Position numbers and translations under genes: made by a program
The notes under the pieces: generated by a model
What the model saw: only the letters and a program-made list of their open reading frames with translations
Database searches by the model: none
What the model was told of the DNA's origin: nothing
Shown here: positions 1 through 6,171 of the stretch, piece after piece
Layout: every line of letters starts with the position of its first letter
Numbering within the stretch: position 1 is the stretch's first letter
NCBI GenBank assembly: GCA_030829155.1
Contig: JAURBD010000048.1
Coordinates: 1-11,042, forward strand
Direction: 5' to 3'
DNA from: Flavobacteriaceae bacterium
GTDB taxonomy: Bacteria; Bacteroidota; Bacteroidia; Flavobacteriales; Flavobacteriaceae
Length of the DNA stretch: 11,042 bases

Positions 1-75
1 CGTGCTTTTAAATTTACAAGAGAGGAATTAAAGGGGCTTGGCGGGAATTCTTTTCTTAAAAAAATGATGAAATGA
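1..75 (+). CDS. C-terminal end of an unidentified protein (partial)
   Basis: Frame 1 is open from the window edge to a TGA at 73-75 and encodes 24 residues, beginning RAFKFTREEL and ending FLKKMMK. The other two plus-strand frames stop within the first 30 bases, so this frame is the likely coding one. The piece is too short to name. The motif GGNSFLKKM loosely recalls the C-terminal helix of some amidohydrolase-type enzymes, but this is only an impression. A terminator-like hairpin begins five bases after the stop codon, which supports a real gene end here. Confidence 0.55.
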   Translation, partial: RAFKFTREELKGLGGNSFLKKMMK

Positions 76-79
76 AATG

Positions 80-110
80 AAATTAATGCTGAATTAATTT
101 TTGAGTTTTT
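80..110 (+). terminator. AT-rich hairpin with following T-rich tract
   Basis: A perfect 8-bp inverted repeat AAATTAAT / ATTAATTT (80-87 and 93-100) encloses a five-base loop, GCTGA. It is followed by a T-rich stretch (TTGAGTTTTT, to 110) and lies just after the stop at 73-75. The stem contains no GC pairs, so termination strength is uncertain. Position and T tract are what favour a terminator for the gene entering at the left edge. Confidence 0.4.
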
Positions 111-124
111 CTAGAATGGTCTTT

Positions 125-151
125 ATGTTTAATTTTTTAAAAAGTAAACAT
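125..151. repeat. Imperfect 27-base palindrome upstream of the esterase gene
   Basis: Outer arms ATGTTTA (125-131) and TAAACAT (145-151) are perfect inverted repeats. Inside them, a T6 run faces an A5 run and extends the symmetry after one mismatch. No T tract follows on the plus strand, so it is not an obvious terminator for rightward transcription. It lies 123 bases before the esterase start and could be a protein-binding site or part of a transcript leader, or chance symmetry in AT-rich DNA. Confidence 0.35.
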
Positions 152-227
152 ATTTACAGAAGATCTTCAAAAAAGATTTTCAAAACGATCTAAAATAAAC
201 ATCCTGAAAGAATACTATTCAATTTAC

Positions 228-235
228 TATATTCG
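228..235 (+). promoter_or_regulatory. Possible -7 element for the esterase gene
   Basis: TATATTCG matches seven of eight positions of the Bacteroidota -7 consensus TAnnTTTG and lies 39 bases upstream of the ATG at 274. The region where the -33 element should lie shows only CCTG (203-206), a poor match to TTTG. In DNA this AT-rich such matches arise often, so support is weak. Confidence 0.25.
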
Positions 236-273
236 GAATTATTATCTATTATTTACTTCTATAAACTCAATCA

Positions 274-1041
274 ATGAAATTTAAAATCCTTTTTGTTGCC
301 TTAAACATGTTTTTTTTGAATTGCTTCGCTGTCTTTTCACAAGACTATCATGCCGCTTTTTTTAAAGAAAATGGCAAAAGCCTTCCGTATCGTATTTTAC
401 TTCCAGAGGATTATCAAAACAACCTAGATTATCCGCTACTTCTCTTCCTTCATGGATCTGGAGAACGAGGAAACGACAATAAGCTTCAGCTTTTTCATGG
501 AAGTAAAATGTTTTTAGATGCGGACTTTAGAAAAAGAAATCCTGCCATTGTTGTTTTTCCTCAGTGTCCTAGTGAATCGTATTGGGCAACTGTTGAAAAG
601 AACGCCTCTACTAAGTTTACCTATTTCGAAAAACCAAAAAACAATCCTACTTTAGATTTGGTTGAGGGAATGTTGAACGAAATTATTTCGAAATATGGTG
701 TAGATCAAGAACGAATTTATGTTGGTGGTTTATCAATGGGTGGTATGGGTACATTTGAATTGGTGTATCGAAACCCCAATAAATTTGCTGCTGCTTTCGC
801 TATTTGTGGTGGGGCAAATCCTAAAATTGCAAGAAAAATCAAAAACCCTGTTTGGCGGATAGATCATGGGGATGCTGATACTGTAGTTCCAATTGAATTT
901 TCTAAAGCTATGGTAAACGCTTTGATTAAAAATAACGCTAAGGTTACCTACAATTGGTATTCTAATGTAGAACACAACAGTTGGAACAACGTCTTTGCTG
1001 ATCCGGATTTTCTTCCTTGGCTTTTTTCACAAAAAAAATAA
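274..1041 (+). CDS. Secreted alpha/beta-hydrolase esterase (predicted peptidase/carboxylesterase-like)
   Basis: This 255-residue protein begins with a hydrophobic signal peptide, with likely cleavage near FS-QDY (residues 21-25), so it probably acts in the periplasm or outside the cell. It shows the alpha/beta-hydrolase layout. HGSGERG at 60-66 forms the oxyanion-hole loop. GLSMG at 152-156 carries the nucleophile Ser154. HGDADTVVP (198-206) gives the acid Asp202. His234 in EHNSW completes the triad. HGSGERG with GLSMGG is typical of the small family annotated as predicted peptidase or phospholipase/carboxylesterase (COG4099-like). Length suits a lone catalytic domain. The substrate cannot be read from sequence; an ester of a plant or algal carbohydrate is plausible for this group. 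The GNAT gene follows after one base, so the two are probably cotranscribed. Confidence 0.85.
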   Translation: MKFKILFVALNMFFLNCFAVFSQDYHAAFFKENGKSLPYRILLPEDYQNNLDYPLLLFLHGSGERGNDNKLQLFHGSKMFLDADFRKRNPAIVVFPQCPSESYWATVEKNASTKFTYFEKPKNNPTLDLVEGMLNEIISKYGVDQERIYVGGLSMGGMGTFELVYRNPNKFAAAFAICGGANPKIARKIKNPVWRIDHGDADTVVPIEFSKAMVNALIKNNAKVTYNWYSNVEHNSWNNVFADPDFLPWLFSQKK

Positions 1042-1042
1042 A

Positions 1043-1492
1043 ATGAAAATCATAAGAACGGATCAAAATAATCTTGATTTTCAACTTTTGGTTCGTTCGC
1101 TCAACCAAGAATTATACATCCGAGATGGAAAAGACCATTCGTTTTACAGTCAATTTAACGGAATTGAAAACTTAAAACATGTTGTTGTTGCCTATGAAAA
1201 TAATGTTCCTGTTGGCTGTGGAGCTTTTAAAACATTTGACAAAGACACTATGGAAATCAAACGCATGTATACACATCCTGAGTGGCGTCAAAAAAAAATT
1301 GCATCTGTAATTCTAAAAGAACTGGAGGCTTGGATGAAAGATTTAATGGTAATCAAATGTGTTCTGGAAACAGGAAAAAACTTGCCCGAAGCTGTTGCTC
1401 TTTACCACAAGTTTAATTATATCGTAATCCCAAATTATGACCCCTACCAAAATACCGCAAACAGTATTTGCTTCGAAAAAAAATTACTTTAG
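1043..1492 (+). CDS. GNAT-family N-acetyltransferase
   Basis: The protein has 149 residues from the ATG at 1043, one base after the esterase stop. The same frame is open upstream to 995, but that would lie inside the esterase gene and add an unlikely N-terminus. GNAT features run in order: the beta-strand pair around residues 46-62 (VVVAYENNVPVGCGAF), motif A at 70-98 (MEIKRMYTHPEWRQKKIASVIL), and motif B with VLETG (107-111) then EAVALYHKFNY (116-126). The usual acetyl-CoA pyrophosphate loop R-x-x-G-x-G/A reads RQKKIA (82-87), so the central glycine is replaced by lysine; the fold otherwise looks intact. The C-terminus SICFEKKL is typical of small GNATs near the PaiA/YjgM type. The acceptor substrate is unknown. 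Confidence 0.85.
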   Translation: MKIIRTDQNNLDFQLLVRSLNQELYIRDGKDHSFYSQFNGIENLKHVVVAYENNVPVGCGAFKTFDKDTMEIKRMYTHPEWRQKKIASVILKELEAWMKDLMVIKCVLETGKNLPEAVALYHKFNYIVIPNYDPYQNTANSICFEKKLL

Positions 1493-1551
1493 GCTTTAAT
1501 TATAATATTAAACCTTAATAAGATTATGATGTCCTAAAATAAATTGTACTT

Positions 1552-1825
1552 ATGAAAAATTATTTTTGCTTATTTAAAGTTTCCTTATTTTCTCTTCTTC
1601 ATAATTTCTTGCAGCAAAAAAAAGATAACACTTAGATTGAAAATGGTGGTGTAATCTCCTTGGAAGTCCCTTCTGTATTTTCAAGCATTTACAACGCTTC
1701 TGACATTTACCTAGGGTGGACTTTTTGGTTATTAAGGTAAAAAGGTCCTGGATCATGACAGCCCTTTTTTTGATGAGGGAGATTCAAAAAATGATGCTTA
1801 CGACGGGTCTATGCTAAATGAATAA
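1552..1825 (+). pseudogene. Remnant of a broken small, possibly secreted protein gene
   Basis: This stretch fills most of the 404-base gap at 1493-1896. An ATG at 1552 opens a signal-peptide-like N-terminus (MKNYFCLFKVSLFSLL) that stops at TAG 1633-1635. The same frame then reads on as IENGGVISLEVPSVFSSIY up to TAA at 1738. A second frame gives VDFLVIKVK (1716-1742). A third, open from 1736 to TAA 1823-1825, gives KVLDHDSPFFDEGDSKNDAY and ends SMLNE. Joined, these segments look like one protein of about 90 residues broken by one stop and one or two frameshifts. I do not recognise the family. The minus-strand ORF over the same bases is lysine/arginine-rich and looks like a shadow. Non-coding DNA with chance open frames remains possible. 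Confidence 0.45.
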
Positions 1826-1839
1826 AAATTATTCTCTTA

Positions 1840-1871
1840 TTTGGTTTATATTATAAACTAGTTTATATTTG
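1840..1871 (+). promoter_or_regulatory. Bacteroidota-type promoter for the membrane protein/regulator operon
   Basis: TTTG at 1840-1843 and TATATTTG at 1864-1871, separated by 20 bases, match the known Bacteroidota sigma consensus TTTG-N19/20-TAnnTTTG. Transcription would start near 1876-1880, leaving a leader of about 20 bases before the GTG at 1897. It is the best promoter match I found in the window. Confidence 0.7.
1844..1867. promoter_or_regulatory. Likely operator: three GTTTATA half-sites inside the promoter
   Basis: GTTTATA occurs forward at 1844-1850, inverted (TATAAAC) at 1852-1858 and forward again at 1861-1867. The first two form a palindrome around one central T. The last two form a perfect 16-bp palindrome, TATAAACTAGTTTATA (1852-1867). 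The array fills the spacer between the -33 and -7 elements and covers part of the -7 element, so a bound protein would block RNA polymerase. The obvious candidate binder is the winged-helix regulator encoded in the same operon (2469-2753); that link is inference. Confidence 0.6.
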
Positions 1872-1896
1872 TGGTATAATCTTTAAACTTTACACC

Positions 1897-2472
1897 GTGA
1901 AAACAAATGTTTCTGACCCACAAGAGCAGCTTGAAATCATTTCTCAAACCATTGCAAAAGCAAAGGAAAACTTAAGCGAACACAGTTTTGCATTTATTTT
2001 TTGGGGTTGGCTTGTGAGCCTGACTGCGCTTTTTACCTATGTTCTTCTTGTTTATAGCTCACTGGGAAATTTAAGTTATTTAGCTTGGCCGATAACGACC
2101 CTTATGGGCTTTGCTGCAATGGTAATGTATTACAGAAAAAAAGAAAAAAAGAAAAAACATCAAACGCATGTTGAATATTTTCTTTCCAAGCTTTGGATTG
2201 TGATCGGCTGCGTACTCCTTTTTTTCAGTCTTACCTTCCCTTTTGTGAAATTTAACCCCTGGTTTTTCTTTCCCATAATCGTTGGAATCGGCACCGCAGT
2301 GACTGGAGCTGTTCTTAAGTTTAAACCTTTAGTTTTTGGCGGATTTGTCCTTCTTAGTTTCCCTTTGTACGGTGTTCTAGTTTCCAAACAGGCTTTGCTG
2401 GTCTTGTATGCAGGAGTAATTATTGTTTCTTATATAATCCCTGGATATCTCCTTAAAAATCATCAATCATGA
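1897..2472 (+). CDS. Small polytopic inner-membrane protein, function unknown
   Basis: This 191-residue protein starts at GTG 1897, directly below a strong promoter; no in-frame ATG is available near it. Residues 8-26 form a polar, helix-prone segment (QEQLEIISQTIAKAKENLS). Five to six hydrophobic segments follow, around 32-52, 58-78, 98-118, 121-140, 144-162 and 166-186. A very basic loop (KKEKKKKHQTH, 81-91) between the second and third is expected to lie in the cytoplasm. No catalytic or transport motif is visible. The last codons overlap the downstream winged-helix regulator by four bases (ATGA), so the two are translationally coupled. Membrane proteins paired with a small wHTH regulator are common in Bacteroidota, but I know no assigned role for this family. 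A sensor or envelope-stress function would be a guess. Confidence 0.8.
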   Translation: MKTNVSDPQEQLEIISQTIAKAKENLSEHSFAFIFWGWLVSLTALFTYVLLVYSSLGNLSYLAWPITTLMGFAAMVMYYRKKEKKKKHQTHVEYFLSKLWIVIGCVLLFFSLTFPFVKFNPWFFFPIIVGIGTAVTGAVLKFKPLVFGGFVLLSFPLYGVLVSKQALLVLYAGVIIVSYIIPGYLLKNHQS

Positions 2473-2753
2473 ATCCATTAGACCCATTGCTTACAACTCC
2501 TTTGCGTTTAGGGGCAATGTCTTTACTAATCAAATTAAAAGCTGCTTCTTTTGTTTACCTCAAAGAAGAGCTCAACGCAACTCAAGGCAACCTCAGTGTA
2601 CAATTATATAAACTCAGAGATGCTGGATACATCAACATTGAAAAACGCTTTGAAAGAAACCATCCTCTAACTGAAATTAAAATTACCCCCAAAGGAATTC
2701 GAGCTTTTGAAGAACATGTAAAAAATCTTAAAGACTATTTGCACCTAACTTAG
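2469..2753 (+). CDS. Winged-helix DNA-binding regulator (HTH_34/MarR-like)
   Basis: This is a compact 94-residue single-domain protein. Residues 5-35 form the first helices (PLLTTPLRLGAMSLLIKL, then the second helix near FVYLKEEL). NATQGNLSVQLYKLRDAGYI (36-55) is the turn and recognition helix, and IEKRF...TEIKITPKG (56-76) is the beta-wing. A C-terminal helix (77-92) probably dimerises. This pattern matches the short winged-helix family PF13601, related to ArsR/MarR regulators. There is no ligand-binding domain and no metal-binding cysteine cluster, so the signal may come from the membrane partner or another protein. The gene overlaps the membrane-protein gene by four bases. The GTTTATA array in the operon promoter is a plausible autoregulatory target. 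Confidence 0.85.
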   Translation: MNPLDPLLTTPLRLGAMSLLIKLKAASFVYLKEELNATQGNLSVQLYKLRDAGYINIEKRFERNHPLTEIKITPKGIRAFEEHVKNLKDYLHLT

Positions 2754-2818
2754 AATGATTATAAAGTTTTAAAGAAATTTAATGTAGTTTGATTCTCTTA
2801 TCCTTCAATCTTTACAAA

Positions 2819-3059
2819 ATGGCGATAAAAGATGCTAATGGAAATATTCTAACAGATGGGGATACCGTGAAACTAATCAAAGACCTTAAACTAAAAGTAA
2901 CTTCAACAACAATCAAAAGGGGGTACTTCCATAAAGAACATTCGTTTAAAGGACAATATAGACGAAATTGATTGTAGAGTAAATAAAATGAATATCGTCT
3001 TGCGCACAGAGTTTTTTAATGTAAACTTTTACACAATACTGGAGGGTTGTTTTTTTTGA
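2819..3059 (+). pseudogene. phnA: PhnA/YjdM C-terminal-domain protein, interrupted by a +1 frameshift
   Basis: The ATG at 2819 opens MAIKDANGNILTDGDTVKLI, followed by IKDLKLKV and ending TIKRG, an unmistakable PhnA-domain start. After the GGGGG run at 2919-2923 the frame drifts into YFHKEHSFKGQ and stops at 2969-2971. Removing one G restores the expected continuation TSIKNIRLKDNIDEIDCRVN, then KMNIVLRTEFF, in the frame that ends at TGA 3057-3059. The family normally ends soon after this position, so the extra tail (NVNFYTILEGCFF) may reflect further damage in the T6 run at 3012-3017. The PhnA name is historical: the family is not a proven phosphonate enzyme. Bacteroidota members are usually about 70 residues without the N-terminal zinc ribbon, as here. 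Sequencing error or frameshifted expression are alternatives to a true pseudogene. Confidence 0.75.
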
Positions 3060-3078
3060 ATTTATTTCTGTATATTTC
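3047..3078 (+). promoter_or_regulatory. Possible promoter before the USP-SulP operon
   Basis: TTG (3047-3049) and TATATTTC (3071-3078, seven of eight matches to TAnnTTTG) are separated by 21 bases. The predicted start would be near 3084-3088, only about ten bases before the GTG at 3095. It is the only candidate in the short gap between the PhnA remnant and the operon, but the match is imperfect. Confidence 0.35.
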
Positions 3079-3094
3079 ATTAAAATGAACTTCG

Positions 3095-3961
3095 GTGCAA
3101 AAAATATCTTTTAATAAAATTTTAATTGGATTCGCTTTTTCTCCAAATCTTAAGGCAAATGTCTTTGAGGCTATTCGCCTAGCTGATTTTTTTGGGGCAC
3201 ATCTTTATTTTCTTCATGTTGGGTCTAAATCTGCTACAAAAAAACAAGCCCTTAACGATCTGCTTGAAGAGTCTCCAATTAAACTGAAAAAGGTCTCGTT
3301 TATTTGGCAAGAGGGAAAACCTGTTGAAACCATTATAGATCAATGTAAAAAAAATGGTGTTGATTTATTATTGCTCGGAGCTCTTCAGCGTGAAAACATG
3401 GTAAAATTTTATATGGGTTCTATTGCTCGAAAACTTACTCGTAAGGCGCCCTGTTCTGTACTTTTAATGATTAAACCCTCTGTAATAAGAAAACCTTCAC
3501 AACATGTAGTAGTTAATGCTTTCGAAAGTCCTCAAACAAAAACAACAATTAATTCTGCGTTTTACTTCGCACAAGCATTGGGAATTCCAAAACTTACTTT
3601 AGTTGAAGAAATTGATCGCTCTAAAGTTGCAGCATTGGCTTACGATGATCGAAGTTTAAGAAAAGTAACCCTCCGAAAAGAAAAATTAAAACGTCGAGAG
3701 CTTTCCCGGGTTCGTGAAATATTACATCATATTCCTGGTATATTGAAAGAAAATATACAGGTTCATCTTCAAAACATTTTTGGTACTCGTGGATATTCTA
3801 TTGGACATTATGCAAGGGTTGTACGTGCCGATTTGCTCATTATGAATGCTGCGGAAAATCGGAAGAGTTTTTTGGAGCGAATTTTTCCAAAAGACCTTGA
3901 ACATATTTTGTCCGAACTTCCAACCGATGTTCTCATAATACAAAGTAAAGATAATGGGTAA
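3095..3961 (+). CDS. Tandem-domain universal stress protein (UspA family)
   Basis: The 288 residues form two Usp domains, about 5-128 and 136-284. Domain 1 starts with the usual strand KILIGFAFSPN (8-18). It ends with LLLLGALQRENMVKFYMGSI...APCSVLLM, the nucleotide loop of the family pattern G-2x-G-9x-G-S/T. Here the second glycine is Gln98, while Gly95, Gly108 and Ser109 are kept. Domain 2 has the strands (HVVVNAF, ADLLIMNA, DVLIIQ) but no glycine loop, so only domain 1 could bind ATP in the usual way. The start is GTG 3095: an in-frame TGA at 3086-3088 excludes anything earlier, and the nearby ATG at 3085 is out of frame. The end overlaps the SulP start by eight bases (ATGGGTAA), which suggests translational coupling and a regulatory role on that transporter. 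Confidence 0.88.
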   Translation: MQKISFNKILIGFAFSPNLKANVFEAIRLADFFGAHLYFLHVGSKSATKKQALNDLLEESPIKLKKVSFIWQEGKPVETIIDQCKKNGVDLLLLGALQRENMVKFYMGSIARKLTRKAPCSVLLMIKPSVIRKPSQHVVVNAFESPQTKTTINSAFYFAQALGIPKLTLVEEIDRSKVAALAYDDRSLRKVTLRKEKLKRRELSRVREILHHIPGILKENIQVHLQNIFGTRGYSIGHYARVVRADLLIMNAAENRKSFLERIFPKDLEHILSELPTDVLIIQSKDNG

Positions 3962-6167
3962 AACAAATACATTCCAAAACTTCCTTAGAACGTTGCCTGC
4001 AAATATTTTTTCAGGCTTTGTTGTTTCTCTAGTCGCATTGCCCTTAGGTTTAGGTTTAGCTATTGCTTCCGAAGCCCCACCTATTGCAGGTATTCTTTCT
4101 GCTATTGTCGGTGGGGTCGTTGTTGCTGTTTTGGGAGGGTCTCAACTAACAATTGCTGGGCCGGGAAATGGTTTGGTTATTGTTTTACTATCATCCATTA
4201 CCCTTTTAGGAAAAGGTGATCTTTACCAGGGATATCTATTTACATTAGCCGCAATAGTAATTTCGGGTGTCTTAATATATCTTTTTGGTCTTTTTCGTTT
4301 TGGTGCGTTAAGTGAGTTTTTTCCAGCTTCTGCTCTTCAAGGAATGTTAGCCGCTATTGGAATTGGCATTCTTTCAAAACAAATTCACGTAATGCTTGGA
4401 GTGACCACGGCTAGTGGTAGTCCCCTAGAATTACTTCTTCAGGTTCCAGATAGTGTTTTATACCTTATAGAAAACAGCTCCATAGAAGTCCTTATTGCTG
4501 CAGCAATGGGAGTAGGGAGTTTTTTAATTTTGATCTTGTATTCAAAAATTCAAAATCCTATTTTTCAATTAGTTCCTGCCCCTATGTGGGTTGTTCTATT
4601 AGCTATAGGATTGTCCTACTATTATGAGTATATCGCGGTTGTTCCATACCCTATGGGAAAAAATTTACTCATTACTCTTCCCGAAAATCTTTTGGGTAGC
4701 CTTCCTTTCCCTGATTTTGGAAAAATTAATAGTATTGAGTTTATCGGTATTGTCCTTTCACTAACCTTGATTTCTTGTATTGAATCATTATTAAGCATAA
4801 AAGCAGTTGACAAATTAGACCCTTTAAAAAGAAGATCAAACGTAAACAAAGACCTAAGAGCTCTAGGAATTGCTACCGCTATAAGTGGTTTTGTGGGTGG
4901 GCTTAATGTTGTAACTGTTATTGCCAGAAGTTCAGTAAACGTAAATAATGGAGGTTCAAATCGTTCTGCAAATTTATTTCATGCGCTATTTTTATTATTG
5001 TTTATTTTACTGTTTCAAGATCAAATTCAACGGATTGCATTACCTGCTTTAGCGGCGATATTAGTCTATACGGGCTATCGTTTAGCAGCACCTGAAAACC
5101 TAATTGTGTTATTTAAGATAGGTAAGGAGCAAGCTATTATTTTTATGGCTACTCTTGGGATGACTTTAGCCTATGGTTTAATTCCTGGAATAGCCTTTGG
5201 GGTTATCACAACTTTTTTTACTCATATAATAATAAATAAAAGTCTTTTCCTTTTTACTCGAAATTGGTTAAAACCCAATGTTTTGATGTTTCGAGAAGAG
5301 GATAGTGGCAACTATTTTGTTAGTGTAAAAAACTTCTGTAATTTTCTAAATTTCTATAAATTAAAAGCCATGCTGGATGAAATTCCTGAGACCGAACACG
5401 CCATAATTGATTTCTCTCTGTGTGAGTTTGTTGATCATACGGTTATGGAAGGTCTAAACGACTACAGAAGAAGTTTTAAAAATAAAAACGGTGTTTTCGA
5501 AATCATCGGTCTTGATGTTCACTTTTCGAACACTCAACATCCTTTTGCAATTCGAAAGGTGCTTCCATTACCCGATTTTTTAAGCTTAAATACCAACTTG
5601 ACAAAAAGACAGCAATCTCTTAAGAAATTTGCTCAACGATTAAAATGGTCTTATCGTCCAGAGCTTTCATCTGAAGCAGCAGACATAGAACAATTTGAAT
5701 ATTTTAAAACAAAACAAATTAATTATCAATATAATTTACTTGCTGATGAATCCAAACGTTTTAAATTGTTTGATATCTCTTACAGTGAGGGGGCGTTTAT
5801 CGCTAAAGAAGGTTTAAAGTCATCTTTTTTAATGATCGAGCTCGACCAAAATCTGCCCCAATTTATTTTAGACAAAGAGTATTTGCTAGTTGGTTTATAT
5901 GAAGCTAGAGGATACAAGGATATTAACTTTAAAGAAGCCCCAGACTTTTCTAAACGCTTTTTTCTAACAGGAAAAAACAGAAAGGAAATTCAAAAATGGT
6001 TTACTCCTGAAATTATTTTCTTTTTTGAAAGCCACTCTTATTTCCATGTTGAGTCAAATGAAAACATTCTGTTAATCAAAGGAAGAAACAGGCTTTCTAG
6101 CATAGAAGAAATAAAAAAAATGCTCGCTTTCGGAAAAGAACTTACTCATTTATTAAACAATCGATAA
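3954..6167 (+). CDS. SulP-family anion transporter with STAS domain and extra C-terminal domain
   Basis: This 737-residue inner-membrane carrier has three parts. Residues 15-430 are the SulP transmembrane core. It carries the N-terminal signature PLGLGLAIASEAPPIAGILS (30-49), the AGPGNG loop (68-73), SCIESLLSIKAVDKLD (274-289), and SGFVGGLNVVTVIARSSVN (311-329) leading into NNGGSNRSA. Residues 452-540 form a STAS domain with the loop IIDFSLCEFVDHTVMEGL (484-501). Residues 590-733 form a further soluble domain, unusual because SulP proteins commonly end after STAS near 500-570 residues. SulP carriers move sulfate, bicarbonate or similar anions. Bicarbonate uptake (BicA-like) is plausible in marine flavobacteria, but no nearby carbonic anhydrase or sulfate-assimilation gene settles it. 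The coupled Usp gene upstream suggests control by energy or stress state. Confidence 0.92.
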   Translation: MGKTNTFQNFLRTLPANIFSGFVVSLVALPLGLGLAIASEAPPIAGILSAIVGGVVVAVLGGSQLTIAGPGNGLVIVLLSSITLLGKGDLYQGYLFTLAAIVISGVLIYLFGLFRFGALSEFFPASALQGMLAAIGIGILSKQIHVMLGVTTASGSPLELLLQVPDSVLYLIENSSIEVLIAAAMGVGSFLILILYSKIQNPIFQLVPAPMWVVLLAIGLSYYYEYIAVVPYPMGKNLLITLPENLLGSLPFPDFGKINSIEFIGIVLSLTLISCIESLLSIKAVDKLDPLKRRSNVNKDLRALGIATAISGFVGGLNVVTVIARSSVNVNNGGSNRSANLFHALFLLLFILLFQDQIQRIALPALAAILVYTGYRLAAPENLIVLFKIGKEQAIIFMATLGMTLAYGLIPGIAFGVITTFFTHIIINKSLFLFTRNWLKPNVLMFREEDSGNYFVSVKNFCNFLNFYKLKAMLDEIPETEHAIIDFSLCEFVDHTVMEGLNDYRRSFKNKNGVFEIIGLDVHFSNTQHPFAIRKVLPLPDFLSLNTNLTKRQQSLKKFAQRLKWSYRPELSSEAADIEQFEYFKTKQINYQYNLLADESKRFKLFDISYSEGAFIAKEGLKSSFLMIELDQNLPQFILDKEYLLVGLYEARGYKDINFKEAPDFSKRFFLTGKNRKEIQKWFTPEIIFFFESHSYFHVESNENILLIKGRNRLSSIEEIKKMLAFGKELTHLLNNR

Positions 6168-6171
6168 CACC

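Noticed and set aside
71..84. Short tandem AATGA/ATGAA repeats near the left edge
   Set aside because: Only about three copies of a five-base unit in AT-rich DNA, overlapping a stop codon and hairpin; likely chance.
995..1042. N-terminal extension of the GNAT gene into the esterase gene
   Set aside because: The extra residues (MLIRIFFLGFFHKKNK) do not fit the GNAT start; the ATG at 1043 directly after the esterase stop does.
1510..1530. Hairpin TATTAA-ACC-TTAATA after the GNAT gene as a terminator
   Set aside because: The stem is six AT pairs with a three-base loop and no T run follows; too weak to call.
1574..1756. Minus-strand ORF of 60 residues in the 404-base gap
   Set aside because: It is lysine/arginine-rich with no motif or promoter. 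The plus-strand fragments over the same bases look more like protein.
2785..2791. TAGTTTG before the PhnA remnant as a -7 promoter element
   Set aside because: It is one base short of TAnnTTTG and no matching -33 element is placed at the right distance.
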